Shown in pieces: positions 39,532-47,493 of a DNA stretch of 64,000 bases; the first letter of the stretch is position 1, and every line of letters starts with the position of its first letter. The notes beneath the pieces are model-generated. The model had not been told where the DNA came from, did not search any database, and was given only the letters and a program-made list of their open reading frames with translations. Position numbers and translations under genes: made by a program. Source of the DNA: JAJRVM01 sp963700515 (GTDB lineage Bacteria; Planctomycetota; Planctomycetia; Pirellulales; Pirellulaceae); NCBI GenBank assembly GCA_963700515.1, contig CAVOXY010000032.1, positions 228,928-292,927 on the forward strand. The letters are read 5' to 3'.

Positions 39532-39978
39532 TCAAACGGCTGCTGGATCCAGAATCACAACGCCAAGGTGGCAGAAATCCGAGGTGTTGAACGTAAGCAG
39601 CCGAGTGATTCCATAACTTTGCATCGCCGCCACGAGGCGGACGTCATGGGCTCGAATCCCCATCACAACGTGCCTCTCAACCAGCTCTTGCCAAAGCGTG
39701 CTTAGTTCCTCGCGGTCGGGAAGCAGTGTGAAACGGCGCCGAAAGAACCGCAGCCAGTGTCCGGCCTGCACCGCAGTCATCCCCAAGCCGTTTCGACCAG
39801 CAGGGGGTGGGCCGGACGGACGAGTGGCCACAGCCCAAAATTCGTACAGGCTCTGAGGTACCACGATCAGCCGCTCTCGCCGTCGCAGCAGCGTCTGAAT
39901 CGCCGCGCGCGCTACGCCCGACTGCGGCTCGTGCGACCGCGTCATCCGCGTGAGCAGATTGGTGTCGAGGAGTATCAT
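39532..39978 (-). CDS. PIN-domain toxin (VapC-like)
   Basis: 148 residues. PIN ribonuclease fold with the first acidic residue in MILLDTNLLTRM, a glutamate in SLYEFWAVATRP, and RAHDVRLVAAMQSYGITRLL then LTFNTSDFCHLG carrying the later acidic residues. Presumably a metal-dependent RNase of a type II toxin-antitoxin system. Its ATG overlaps the antitoxin stop by four bases. The pair is bracketed by attC sites, the classic setting for cassette-borne toxin-antitoxin genes. Confidence 0.85.
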   Translation of the reverse strand: MILLDTNLLTRMTRSHEPQSGVARAAIQTLLRRRERLIVVPQSLYEFWAVATRPSGPPPAGRNGLGMTAVQAGHWLRFFRRRFTLLPDREELSTLWQELVERHVVMGIRAHDVRLVAAMQSYGITRLLTFNTSDFCHLGVVILDPAAV

Positions 39979-40208
39979 TCGCCTTCCATCCGCGTGTAAA
40001 TCGCTTCACGCGAGTCGTCCACATTCTGGACATCAACCATGAACGGCGCCATTTCGGCAAAGATATCTTCGGGCTCGCGTGCCGCCGCATCTGGCCCTGC
40101 CGGTGCCGCCTCATCCTCGAACACGATGGCCTCAAAGACCTCGCCGCGCATCCGGATAAGGCGATCAGCAATCTCCTGCTTCGACCCTCTAAGAACGTGC
40201 GTTTTCAT
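39975..40208 (-). CDS. Antitoxin partner of the PIN toxin
   Basis: 77 residues. Starts MKTHVLRGSKQEIADRLIRM and is acidic towards the C-terminus (FEDEAAPAG, EPEDIFAEMAPF), the part that would wrap the toxin. No classical DNA-binding motif is obvious, though the N-terminal basic strand could serve. ATGA overlap with the toxin gene. Function inferred from position. Confidence 0.7.
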   Translation of the reverse strand: MKTHVLRGSKQEIADRLIRMRGEVFEAIVFEDEAAPAGPDAAAREPEDIFAEMAPFMVDVQNVDDSREAIYTRMEGE

Positions 40209-40373
40209 CGGTTACCCCTATTCCCTCTCCTGTGACTGTCGCCAGCCAACTCGTCCAATCGGTAGTGTACCGCGCCCGGAGACATCTCGCCAACCGGGTG
40301 GGATACGGTCGAGACGTACCGAGGCGTCCGGTTTCTGCCGGATTGGCCGGCGCCTCGACCGAGCCTCCTTCAG

Positions 40374-40463
40374 GCCGAACGATTGCGTTAACGCGGCGGG
40401 CGCGTTGGACATTGATTTCAAGACCGGCGTGATCGCCCGCTCGCGTTCAACGCCTTGTTCGGC
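40374..40463 (-). repeat. Integron attC site (textbook fold)
   Basis: Minus strand order: R'' GCCGAAC (40463-40457), spacer 5, L'' GTTGAACGCGAGCGGGCG (40451-40434), loop 31, L' CGCCCGCCGCGTTAAC (40402-40387), spacer 6, R' GTTCGGC (40380-40374). R'' and R' are fully complementary; L'' and L' pair along 16 bases with two extra bases (G and A) bulged from L''. Unequal spacers and extrahelical bases are the hallmarks of attC. It lies 18 bases after the stop of the gene at 40482. Confidence 0.8.
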
Positions 40464-40481
40464 GGCCCCCGCCCCAGGAAC

Positions 40482-40839
40482 TCACGACTCCGTGTGAGCA
40501 GTCCAATAATCGCGCAGGGCCGCCTCGATCATCGGGCGTTCAAACCCCCGATGGGGGTCGGACAGTCGCAGCAGCAGGAAATCGCGCACGGCTTCGCGCT
40601 GGGCAGGAGACAACGTGTCGAATCGCGATGCCGCGCCGTGCGCCATATAGACCAAATGGAACAGGACGTCGGCCGTCTGCAATCTGCATTCGAGGTCGGC
40701 GACCAAATATGCCGGCAAATGAAACCGCATCCCATCGGCGTCGAAGAAGGATAGGCTGCTGTAATACCGGTCGAGGTCCGTTAGTCCCGTTCTCGAGTCG
40801 CTCGGCGAGCTCCCGTAAGAATTGATCGTGCTTCGCCAT
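40482..40839 (-). CDS. DUF6714-like hypothetical protein (one frame change)
   Basis: About 118 residues. Begins MAKHDQFLRELAERLENGT, changes frame near 40787 and continues LTDLDRYYSSLSFFDADGM, RFHLPAYLVADLECRLQTAD and LSPAQREAVRDFLLLRL. The pattern of a 'PAYL' helix and a 'LSxxQ' helix suggests DUF6714, with moderate assurance. Function unknown. Followed by a good attC, so it is one cassette. Confidence 0.6.
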
Positions 40840-40842
40840 GAG

Positions 40843-40899
40843 TTCCTACCTTTCGAGTTCGGTTCCGCCGGTTCCGCCGGCTCCGCCGAAAGGTAGGAA
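40843..40899 (-). promoter_or_regulatory. Hairpin that would hide the ribosome binding site
   Basis: TTCCTACCTTTCG (40843-40855) and CGAAAGGTAGGAA (40887-40899) form a perfect 13-base inverted repeat. Read in the mRNA of the gene at 40839, the 3' arm contains AAAGGTAGGA four bases before the ATG, so the stem would block translation. The loop holds three GGTTCCGCC-like repeats. Confidence 0.6.
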
Positions 40900-41114
40900 C
40901 CGGCGAAGCTCAGCGGAACCAAGTTGAGGGAGCTACCCTCGACCTCTACATTGTACGGAGTTTGTTCGTTCGTTCGTAGCCTCATGCGGCTCGCTCGAGG
41001 TCCCTCCTGGTGAATCGGATAGTCCCAGCTTGACCACAATACGGTCTAATAATGGAATGTATCGCAACACACTGCAACTTACCGCTCAAGAGCCGCTGCC
41101 AGGCTTGATGCATA

Positions 41115-42071
41115 CTAATTATCCCTGGGGTGATGCAGCCACTCTTGCAGGGCTTCGCGAAGCGTCGGCAGTTGAAACTTGAATCCCTCATCTTCGAGCC
41201 GCCGGGAGATGACGTAGCGACCATACAGTGCCAGTTCAGGATCGGTGCGCAAGAAAAATCGCGCACCGATTCGCACCATCCATGCGAATGCCGGAAGGCC
41301 TATTGGCATACGGATGGCGCGTCGCAGTTCACGCATGAACTCCACCTGAGATATTGGATGCGGCGCGGAAGCAATATAGACGCCCTGCATGGTCGGGTCG
41401 GTAAGTCCACGCTCAAATAATCGATTCATATCCACTTCATGAATCCAACTCATCCCCTGAGTTCCCTGGCCGACTTTGCCGCCGAGGCCCATCCGAGCCA
41501 ACCATCCCAGCGTCGTGAGTGCGCCGCCACCCGCCCCGCGATCATGCCCGAGGACGAAACTAGTTCGCAGAAGAACGCCCCGCTGCGAGGGCAACACGCT
41601 GGCATGAAAGGCTTCTTCCCACGCTCGGCCCACAAAGGGAGCCAGGCCGTAACCAAGGGCAGAGTCTTCGGTGCAAATAGTTGTCGGCGGATCTCCGTAG
41701 ATATGCGCGGTACTCATCTGTACCCAGGTGGGAGGCGGCGAATCAATGCTGCGCAGCGCCTCACCCAGCACACGGGTGGGCTCAACTCGCGACCGCAAGA
41801 TCTCATCCTGATGATCCGGTGTCTTGATGCAGTCCACACTTCGACCGGCGAGGTTCACTATTCCCGCCGCCCGGTCCAACTCGTCGCGCCATTCTCCGAG
41901 TGTCCGTCCGTCCCACGACCGATGTCGCCATGGCCCGGACACCTTGGGAACGCTACGGGAGAGAATGACAATCGAAAAACCGCGTTCAGCGAGGTGATGG
42001 GCCAGCGAAATGCCAAGGAAGCCGCTGCCGCCCGCGATGACGATTCGATTATCTTCGAGTGAACCAGGCAC
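41115..42071 (-). CDS. TIGR01777-family SDR epimerase-like protein
   Basis: 318 residues from GTG at 42071. Rossmann N-terminus IVIAGGSGFLGISLAHHLAE, WDGRTLGEW, LAGRSVDC, the MSTAHIYGD segment and the C-terminal domain (LPAFAWMVRIGARFFLRTDP, RRLEDEGFKFQLPTLREAL). This matches the YfcH/SDR39U1 type NAD(P)-binding protein. The YxxxK of classical SDRs is replaced by the family's own pattern. The largest metabolic-looking gene of the minus-strand block, flanked by a type a repeat. Confidence 0.82.
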   Translation of the reverse strand: MPGSLEDNRIVIAGGSGFLGISLAHHLAERGFSIVILSRSVPKVSGPWRHRSWDGRTLGEWRDELDRAAGIVNLAGRSVDCIKTPDHQDEILRSRVEPTRVLGEALRSIDSPPPTWVQMSTAHIYGDPPTTICTEDSALGYGLAPFVGRAWEEAFHASVLPSQRGVLLRTSFVLGHDRGAGGGALTTLGWLARMGLGGKVGQGTQGMSWIHEVDMNRLFERGLTDPTMQGVYIASAPHPISQVEFMRELRRAIRMPIGLPAFAWMVRIGARFFLRTDPELALYGRYVISRRLEDEGFKFQLPTLREALQEWLHHPRDN

Positions 42072-42170
42072 GTTAGATAGTCTCCAGTAGCACAAGCTGC
42101 ATTGTGAACCGGAAACCTTTCCCTTTGTTAACTGGTACAAACAATCTCACTCAGATCTGGAAATCATATC

Positions 42171-42236
42171 GCCCGGCCGCCCAACATCGACCTTGGCATG
42201 CCTCTGCCGGGTTAGGCCGCGTCTGTTCGGAATACG
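42171..42236 (-). repeat. attC-like repeat, type a
   Basis: Minus strand: GTATTCCGAACAGAC, GCGGCCTAACCCGGCAGAGG, then ATGTTGGGCGGCC. GCCTAAC and GTTGGGC match both integron core words (RYYYAAC, GTTRRRY) but no L''/L' arms are present; total core only 39 bases. Confidence 0.7.
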
Positions 42237-42266
42237 GTGATGGTCCGGTCTTGACTGGTTGGCGGT

Positions 42267-42845
42267 CTACTCCAATTCAAGCCACGGGAGAATCTGGCAA
42301 TCTGGTAACATCTTTTGCAGCTTGGCGATTTCTTCGTCGGTCGTGTACGTCGGGAGGAAAAGGAATTCCAGTTTCTTCAGCTCTCCCAACGGAGATAGGT
42401 CGTGCGCTTCGGGGCAGTACAGGTCCAAGTATTTCAGCTCCTGCAGTTTCGCCAACGGAGACAAATCCCTGACCTGTTCACTTCTGACGCCTAGCCTCTT
42501 TAGCCCGGGCAGGTCAACTATCGGTGATACATCCTCCAGGTCTTTGTCATACAACGAAGCATCTGTCGATTTGATGAAATAGTCCACCCCGATCAGGTCG
42601 TGGAGCCATTTCGGGCCGGGTGGTGTTCCGCTTACGATATATGCTGCATGAGGGTGTTCAAAGAAACTCGGCTGGTAATCGTATCGTACAGACCCGCCGT
42701 GCTCCTCGACCCACGCAACCGCCGCCTTCTGCTGTTTGACTTGGTGGACTTTGTACCCAAGCCAGATGCAGAGTATGGTCGTCAGCACGAACACCGTGCG
42801 AAGGCTGACGCGGAGCGTGCGTTTCAGACGCGGACCACGGAACAT
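42267..42845 (-). CDS. Membrane-anchored leucine-rich-like protein
   Basis: 192 residues. N-terminal membrane helix (LRTVFVLTTILCIWLGYKV), then the planctomycete segment VAWVEEHGGSVRYDYQ and GPKWLHDLIGVDYF, and four short leucine-rich repeats (VSPIVDLPGLKRLGV, LSPLAKLQELKYLDL, LSPLGELKKLEFLFL). Paralogues in the window: the tail of 30283-30969 and 46844-47353. Binding role inferred. Confidence 0.7.
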   Translation of the reverse strand: MFRGPRLKRTLRVSLRTVFVLTTILCIWLGYKVHQVKQQKAAVAWVEEHGGSVRYDYQPSFFEHPHAAYIVSGTPPGPKWLHDLIGVDYFIKSTDASLYDKDLEDVSPIVDLPGLKRLGVRSEQVRDLSPLAKLQELKYLDLYCPEAHDLSPLGELKKLEFLFLPTYTTDEEIAKLQKMLPDCQILPWLELE

Positions 42846-42890
42846 TTCCCTTTTCTCCCTGGCTGGGGGCTGTCTCATCACTGGGTCTAT

Positions 42891-43439
42891 TTACGGCGCG
42901 AGGTCGCGTAACCGTTTTCGCCATTCGTCTACGACGATCACACCCCAGATACTCAATAGCACCGCAGGGGCTGTGGCGACAAGGAGCCAACCACCGACGG
43001 GAACAAGCAGTTGGTCCAAATCAAGGAGTTTGCACCCAAAAATGAACAAGAGTCCAATAATTGTCACGGCGCGTAGCACTTGGCTAAGTCGACTGATCCG
43101 TCGAAACACGCGCGCTATGTCTGTAGGGCAGTTTGTTGGGGATACGGCCCAAGCGACGCCTGCGAAGAGGGGTAGCATCATAGCCGCGCCAAACAAGGCA
43201 GCCGCGAGAGTCTGCGACGGCCCGTCTCCGAAGCAATGAAATGGAACTCCCACCGCAATCCCCGCAGCAAGCGGCCCGATGATGAGGATTGCCAGTGGGC
43301 GTATTCCCGTGTTCACCAATCGGCTACCCAACACGAACGATCCTTCGGTAAGACTATAGACCGTGATTGGGTCAGAGAACGGCGGCACGAGATCTCCGTA
43401 ATCTATCTCGACGTAGGCGCTCATACAGGTGCCCAACAT
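42891..43439 (-). CDS. Membrane protein of unknown function
   Basis: 182 residues with four hydrophobic stretches (LAILIIGPLAAGIAVGV, LAAALFGAAMMLPLFAGVAW, VLRAVTIIGLLFIFGC, LLVATAPAVLLSIWGVIVV). GTTGGGC overlaps the start codon region (43437-43431). An ATG at 43424 is an alternative start. No family recognised. Confidence 0.55.
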   Translation of the reverse strand: MLGTCMSAYVEIDYGDLVPPFSDPITVYSLTEGSFVLGSRLVNTGIRPLAILIIGPLAAGIAVGVPFHCFGDGPSQTLAAALFGAAMMLPLFAGVAWAVSPTNCPTDIARVFRRISRLSQVLRAVTIIGLLFIFGCKLLDLDQLLVPVGGWLLVATAPAVLLSIWGVIVVDEWRKRLRDLAP

Positions 43440-43475
43440 GATCTCCTAGTCACTGTTCATTTCCCGCGAAAGGGT

Positions 43476-43690
43476 TCGATTCTCGCCGCGATTCACAAAC
43501 CCTCGCAGAGATGAGTTGTTGAACGTCGCTCTGGGGGCACTGCCGGTGGGCAGGGCCACGCCTACCAACACCAAATCTTATTCTGACACAACGCCCTCAT
43601 TCTACTCCACTCGAGTCCCCGCAGCATCCATCGACGCCTCGGCCCCTCTACCGGGTCATGGGGCTGGGTCAGCGGCAAACGGTGGGTTCT
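43476..43690 (-). repeat. Type d dispersed repeat, copy 3
   Basis: Near-identical to copies at 29411 and 38639; ends CAGCGGCAAACGGTGGG on the plus strand. Confidence 0.82.
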
Positions 43691-43716
43691 CGCGAATCGT
43701 CTACAGGATGTGATCC

Positions 43717-44691
43717 TTAGGTTGCTGGTCCCGGAGGGACGTCGGAAAGGAAAGGCCGCATCCTGTCTGGAGGCTCTGTAGTGATGGTGCATTGCGTTCG
43801 GCTCATGCGGAACCCACAAAGTCGGGCCACCAACAGACTGCAAGCCAGCATGGCCAGGAAGCCCATTACAACTAGCAACAGCGTCATTGCCGCCATCGCC
43901 GCATCAGTGACCGTGATGCGTCCCCTCGAATTCAGGAGGGCGCAGAAGATTAAAAGAGACGGTGCCAGCGAGAGCAGGACGACGGCGACGCTGAACCAAG
44001 TGCCGAACCGTCGTCGTGGCCAGTCCGCGAGAATCAATCCCGTAGCGGAAATCACAAGTGGAAGAGTCAATAACGACAGAAGAAACACTCCCAGTATCGC
44101 TCCAAGCCATCTCGTCGAAATTAAGAATTGGGTAACCCGGCTCCAATCAGTCAGTACTTGATTCGCCAGTGCCACGAGAAGTGCAGCTAACGTCGTCCAT
44201 AGAAACAAGTTGAGAATAGTAAATTGGAGCTGATGAGAAGACGTCCTGGAATTATCCCCGATGCCGATTACCCAGCCGTATCTCAGTCTTAGTAGCCCAA
44301 GCATCAACGCGTCGAGGCAAGCGACGGACACAATGATGAGAAGAAAATCGACGTCATCTCTTCGATTGGCATCATGCTGGCCCCAGGTTGCGATCAGTCC
44401 AAGAGATGCCGCCACGACTATGGCTAAGGGCAATCGTACTGTCCAAGCCTGCCTTCCCAGCGCGATCCACAGGGCAAAGACGCACGGCAGCGCGCTGTAC
44501 AGACCAAACCACAGGTAGGGCCACAAGTTGGCGATAGTTGAGCGATGTGAGAATGGCGTTCCGGCAGGGTTGAGCGCGGACAAGGCGGTCCACATTACCA
44601 CGAGCGACAATAACGCGGCACCTCGCAGAACGGCATACATGGCATTTCCAAGCTCAGGCGATCGCGACATTGAACCAGCCAAGTGCCCCAT
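43717..44691 (-). CDS. Multi-pass membrane protein, planctomycete paralogous family
   Basis: 324 residues, about eight membrane helices. The central segment QFTILNLFLWTTLAALLVAL is the QFTI-type motif shared by many planctomycete membrane proteins, also found in the gene at 53560-54436. The ribosome binding site (TAGGAG) is 15 bases from this ATG, so a start at 44670 is possible. Function unknown. Confidence 0.6.
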   Translation of the reverse strand: MGHLAGSMSRSPELGNAMYAVLRGAALLSLVVMWTALSALNPAGTPFSHRSTIANLWPYLWFGLYSALPCVFALWIALGRQAWTVRLPLAIVVAASLGLIATWGQHDANRRDDVDFLLIIVSVACLDALMLGLLRLRYGWVIGIGDNSRTSSHQLQFTILNLFLWTTLAALLVALANQVLTDWSRVTQFLISTRWLGAILGVFLLSLLTLPLVISATGLILADWPRRRFGTWFSVAVVLLSLAPSLLIFCALLNSRGRITVTDAAMAAMTLLLVVMGFLAMLACSLLVARLCGFRMSRTQCTITTEPPDRMRPFLSDVPPGPAT

Positions 44692-45123
44692 GAAGTTCGC
44701 GGTTCTCCTACAGCAAAATCCTCACCGCATGACTGAAATCGTCATCCGGGCAAGAGAGGAGATCGGTAACGGCGGCCCTCGCGAGTTCACCGCTATCGAC
44801 TTTAAGCTCGCGGGCAAGGTCGACGCACTAGTTTCTCAATGTGGCCCACACGTGGTGTTGGGCCAATCTACTCCATATTTCCTTCGATTGATCGGACGCT
44901 CCCGACACGCTGATTCTACCCGCCTCCGCCCGGCCCTCCAACCTCAACCGTCGGAAGCCTCTGGGGAAGCAATGCGCCCGGCGAGCAGCAATCGGTGGTA
45001 TTGTGGAGCATCCACTAAAGGTATGTGTTCCTGATTCTCATTGCATGGGCGTCGATTGTCTTCCGCTGCCATCCAACCCGCTGCGACGAGACCTGGCTTT
45101 GGTTCGGCCAGAAGTTCGCGCAC
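44692..45123. other. Intergenic stretch with a type c repeat
   Basis: 432 bases with no gene supported. It contains the repeat at 44925-45003. The rest shows nothing I recognise. Confidence 0.4.
44925..45003 (-). repeat. attC-like repeat, type c
   Basis: Plus-strand words CCGCCCGGCCCTCCAACCTC, GGAAGCCTCTGGGGAAGC and GCGAGCAGCAATCGGTGG. Left arm CCGCCTCCG faces right border CGGTGG. Confidence 0.65.
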
Positions 45124-45453
45124 TCAATACGGGCCACGTTGGGGAATGAGGCCGTTCTCATCCGGGCACTTGCCGGATGCCAGTTCGCGTTCGTCTGTGC
45201 ATACGGACGCGAAGCTCCATATGTGAATCGCGTCACCTGCAAACGAGTGTTCGTTCAGGTATGCCATCAGTTCGTCGTAGTCATCGAAGACGAAGCGATC
45301 CGGCGCACAGGAACCACGGTAAAACCAATGTTCAAGGATGATTGGCCCCTCGTTCTCCATCACACGGCGAATCGATTCGAGCGTGTCCAGGTCTGTGATC
45401 TTCCGTCCTTCCGTTGACCATCCATCGTCTTCGGAGCGAAATCGGTTCTTCAT
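45124..45453 (-). CDS. Small hypothetical protein
   Basis: 109 residues, soluble. Contains DTLESIRRVMENEGPIILEH, WFYRGSCAPDRFVFDDYD and YLNEHSFAGDAIHIWSF. Not recognised; typical single-gene cassette size. GTTAGAC (45498-45492), an integron core word, lies about 40 bases upstream on its strand. Start chosen next to AAGGAACGG. Confidence 0.6.
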   Translation of the reverse strand: MKNRFRSEDDGWSTEGRKITDLDTLESIRRVMENEGPIILEHWFYRGSCAPDRFVFDDYDELMAYLNEHSFAGDAIHIWSFASVCTDERELASGKCPDENGLIPQRGPY

Positions 45454-45498
45454 GACAGCCGTTCCTTTATCGTTGACGCGCGGGCGGTTTTGTCTAAC

Positions 45499-45574
45499 GG
45501 CCACCGCCCGGCCTCCCAACATCGACTGCCGAATGCCTCTGCGGAGTTAGGCCGAGGCTATTCGTTTATCGGTG
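45499..45574 (-). repeat. attC-like repeat, type b
   Basis: Minus strand: AAACCACCGATAAACGAATA, GGCCTAAC, GCAGAGGCATTCGGCAGTCG, ATGTTGGGAGGCCGGGCGG. CCACCG pairs with CGGTGG and CGGCCT with AGGCCG. GCCTAAC to GTTAGAC (45492) spans 61 bases, the length of a short attC. Confidence 0.7.
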
Positions 45575-45649
45575 GTTTTTCGGGAAATACCGAATGGAAC
45601 AAGCGGACGTTCTTCTCAGCTTCCCTTCAGCGCAAGTTCGCCAAGAACC

Positions 45650-46306
45650 TCATTTACCCTGTTCTTCAATTATCAACGTGCCGAGGGACTCAACCTCGTC
45701 GTTTGCAGCAACGGACTCCCTCGCCAAATTCCACCAATCTATCGCACGCGGTTCCCAGTCGGGATCCAAGGCTGCATCTCGTATCTCGACTTCCCGCCGA
45801 ATAGACTCAACGTAGTCCGCATATTGGTACAGGAATTCGTCGCGATCGCCAGACTTCCACGATGCTTCGTGAAAGTGAAAACGGACGCCCTTTTCCTGGG
45901 AAACCGTCAACACAATTGGTGCTTCTCGAGGCCCAGTCAAGAATATGGTCACTGTGTCATCGGGGTAACTCATGCGATCCACGTGTGGATCTATGGCATC
46001 CAGGCTCGACAACAGCCTTCCGAGTAGCCTTGTTTCAACACCATCTGCCGACTTGAAAGCCCGGTCGATGTGGGAGAATGACGCCGAACTGGCAAAAGAC
46101 TCGCCCTCGGAAGAGGACCACCACATGCTATAACGCCCCGCCGGAATGTCGTTGACCTGTTTGGGGGATTCTGCGAGATCGAGCACAGGCTGTTCCCTAT
46201 TACGTTGTCCGGCATCAGCACCTTGATCTTCTGGCGTAGGCACCTCCGAGCATCCGACGGTGAGCACTGCGAATAAAAAGCCAGCGAAATGAAATCTTGG
46301 TTTCAT
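45650..46306 (-). CDS. Hypothetical lipoprotein
   Basis: 218 residues. Lipobox FAVLTVGC. Mature protein with VNDIPAGRYSMWWSSS, ETRLLGRLLSSLDAID and VTIFLTGPREAPIVLTVSQ, an alpha+beta domain similar in style to immunity-type proteins but not recognised. GTTAAAC occurs upstream (46356-46350). Confidence 0.6.
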   Translation of the reverse strand: MKPRFHFAGFLFAVLTVGCSEVPTPEDQGADAGQRNREQPVLDLAESPKQVNDIPAGRYSMWWSSSEGESFASSASFSHIDRAFKSADGVETRLLGRLLSSLDAIDPHVDRMSYPDDTVTIFLTGPREAPIVLTVSQEKGVRFHFHEASWKSGDRDEFLYQYADYVESIRREVEIRDAALDPDWEPRAIDWWNLARESVAANDEVESLGTLIIEEQGK

Positions 46307-46389
46307 TCAGTCACCTACGAGGGGACGCATCAAAATACTGTTAGTTCCCGTTTAACCGTCTGTTTCTGATTCATCCCCAGTGCTGCAAA

Positions 46390-46785
46390 TCAGGGGTCCT
46401 CCCATCCTGGACTGCCGGGACTATGCACGATGGGGTCGTCGCTGACTTGCTGAACGTAGCTACTCACGAGAGTATCGTAGTTTGCGCGCGTCTCATAGGT
46501 CGGATGGAACTGGCTACGAAGGCGTCGGAGTTGTGTGAGGACACGATCCGTGTTCCCCGCTTCGAGTTGAACAATTGTATTCTGAATAAGGTCCTTCGTT
46601 GCCGCGCCATATGTGGCGTTCGACCTTAGTCGGTCGAGCGAGCCAACCGCCCACGCGACCGCGAACGAAAGCAGTATCGATGCGCAGCCAAAGGTCAACC
46701 GCAGCCAAAGGCGCGACTGGAACTCGGACGCGAACCAACATAGCGGGAGAACCACAACAAGAGTCAGGACGAGTTGAATCATCAC
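46390..46785 (-). CDS. Small membrane protein
   Basis: 131 residues. Two N-terminal membrane helices (LVLTLVVVLPLCWFAS, LTFGCASILLSFAVAWAVG), then a helical soluble tail with LEAGNTDRVLTQLRRLRSQF. Only 84 bases separate it from the next gene. Not recognised. Confidence 0.55.
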   Translation of the reverse strand: MMIQLVLTLVVVLPLCWFASEFQSRLWLRLTFGCASILLSFAVAWAVGSLDRLRSNATYGAATKDLIQNTIVQLEAGNTDRVLTQLRRLRSQFHPTYETRANYDTLVSSYVQQVSDDPIVHSPGSPGWEDP

Positions 46786-46810
46786 CGTACTCCGCTTGAC
46801 GGATCATGTG

Positions 46811-46838
46811 CCCACTATTCGTTTAGCGGTCGTTTCGC
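46811..46838 (-). repeat. Partial type b border
   Basis: CCCACTATTCGTTTAGCGGT resembles the right end of type b repeats (CTATTCGTTTATCGGTGG). The rest of the element is missing. Confidence 0.45.
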
Positions 46839-46843
46839 GGGAA

Positions 46844-47353
46844 CTACAGCTCTGGTTTCCAAATGTACACACCGGGTAACTCCGCTTGTAGCTTTCTCAC
46901 GCCGTTTTCTGTTATCGTCGTGGCGTCCAGCCTGACGCTTTGTATCGTTGGTAGCTTTCGGAGTACATCAATCAACTCATCGACATCGTCATCCGACACA
47001 TCAGTTGGATAACCTACCGCGTTTGCGAAAAGAACCTGCGTAGGTGTTCGCGTCACAAATGAGTCGTGTATCCAGTTTCTATTCAACTCGGATGACCACT
47101 CTGCCTCAGATAACGGTCTCACCCAGTCCCGTTCACCCTCAAATACGACATGGCCACCCAAACGCCATATTCGTTCAATAGCATGCCGCTGTGCCCTATT
47201 GGATTGGGCCGTGTATGAGACCCATGCGAAGGCAAACGCCAGCACTATGAACACCAATAACAGGGCTCTGCAAGCTGAACTTGACACGTAGCATTTGCGA
47301 TGGATCACTTCGTCTTCGCCCCAACTACCGTGAGGCTGCCATTGGGGCACCAT
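46844..47353 (-). CDS. Membrane-anchored leucine-rich-like protein
   Basis: 169 residues. One membrane helix (LLLVFIVLAFAFAWVSYT), AIERIWRLGGHVVFEGE as in the 42267 family, then VDELIDVLRKLPTIQSVRLD and GVRKLQAELPGVYIW, a degenerate repeat pair. A GTG at 47308 is an alternative start. Binding role inferred from family. Confidence 0.62.
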   Translation of the reverse strand: MVPQWQPHGSWGEDEVIHRKCYVSSSACRALLLVFIVLAFAFAWVSYTAQSNRAQRHAIERIWRLGGHVVFEGERDWVRPLSEAEWSSELNRNWIHDSFVTRTPTQVLFANAVGYPTDVSDDDVDELIDVLRKLPTIQSVRLDATTITENGVRKLQAELPGVYIWKPEL

Positions 47354-47404
47354 TTATAGTTCGTTTCTCGGCAATCACCTACGGCCTCATTGTAGCCTGC
47401 CCCA

Positions 47405-47472
47405 TCCGGCCGCCCAACAGCGACCTACGGATGCCTCTGGCGGGTTAGGCCAAGTCTGTTCGGAATACTGTC
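47405..47472 (-). repeat. attC-like repeat, type a
   Basis: Minus strand: AGTATTCCGAACAGAC, GGCCTAACCC, CCAGAGGCATCCGTAGG, GTTGGGCGGCC. The full version of the element whose right half is seen at 28256. Confidence 0.7.
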
Positions 47473-47493
47473 GATATTTGATTCGAATCTGTT

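Noticed and set aside
39443..40463. An integrase or attI near the attC-bearing cassettes
   Set aside because: No tyrosine recombinase motif (R...HxxR...Y) is seen on either strand in the window.
42171..42236. Calling every short repeat a true attC site
   Set aside because: GCCTAAC/GTTGGGC cores are present but the inner L''/L' arms are not complementary and the element is only 39 bases between cores; kept as attC-like.
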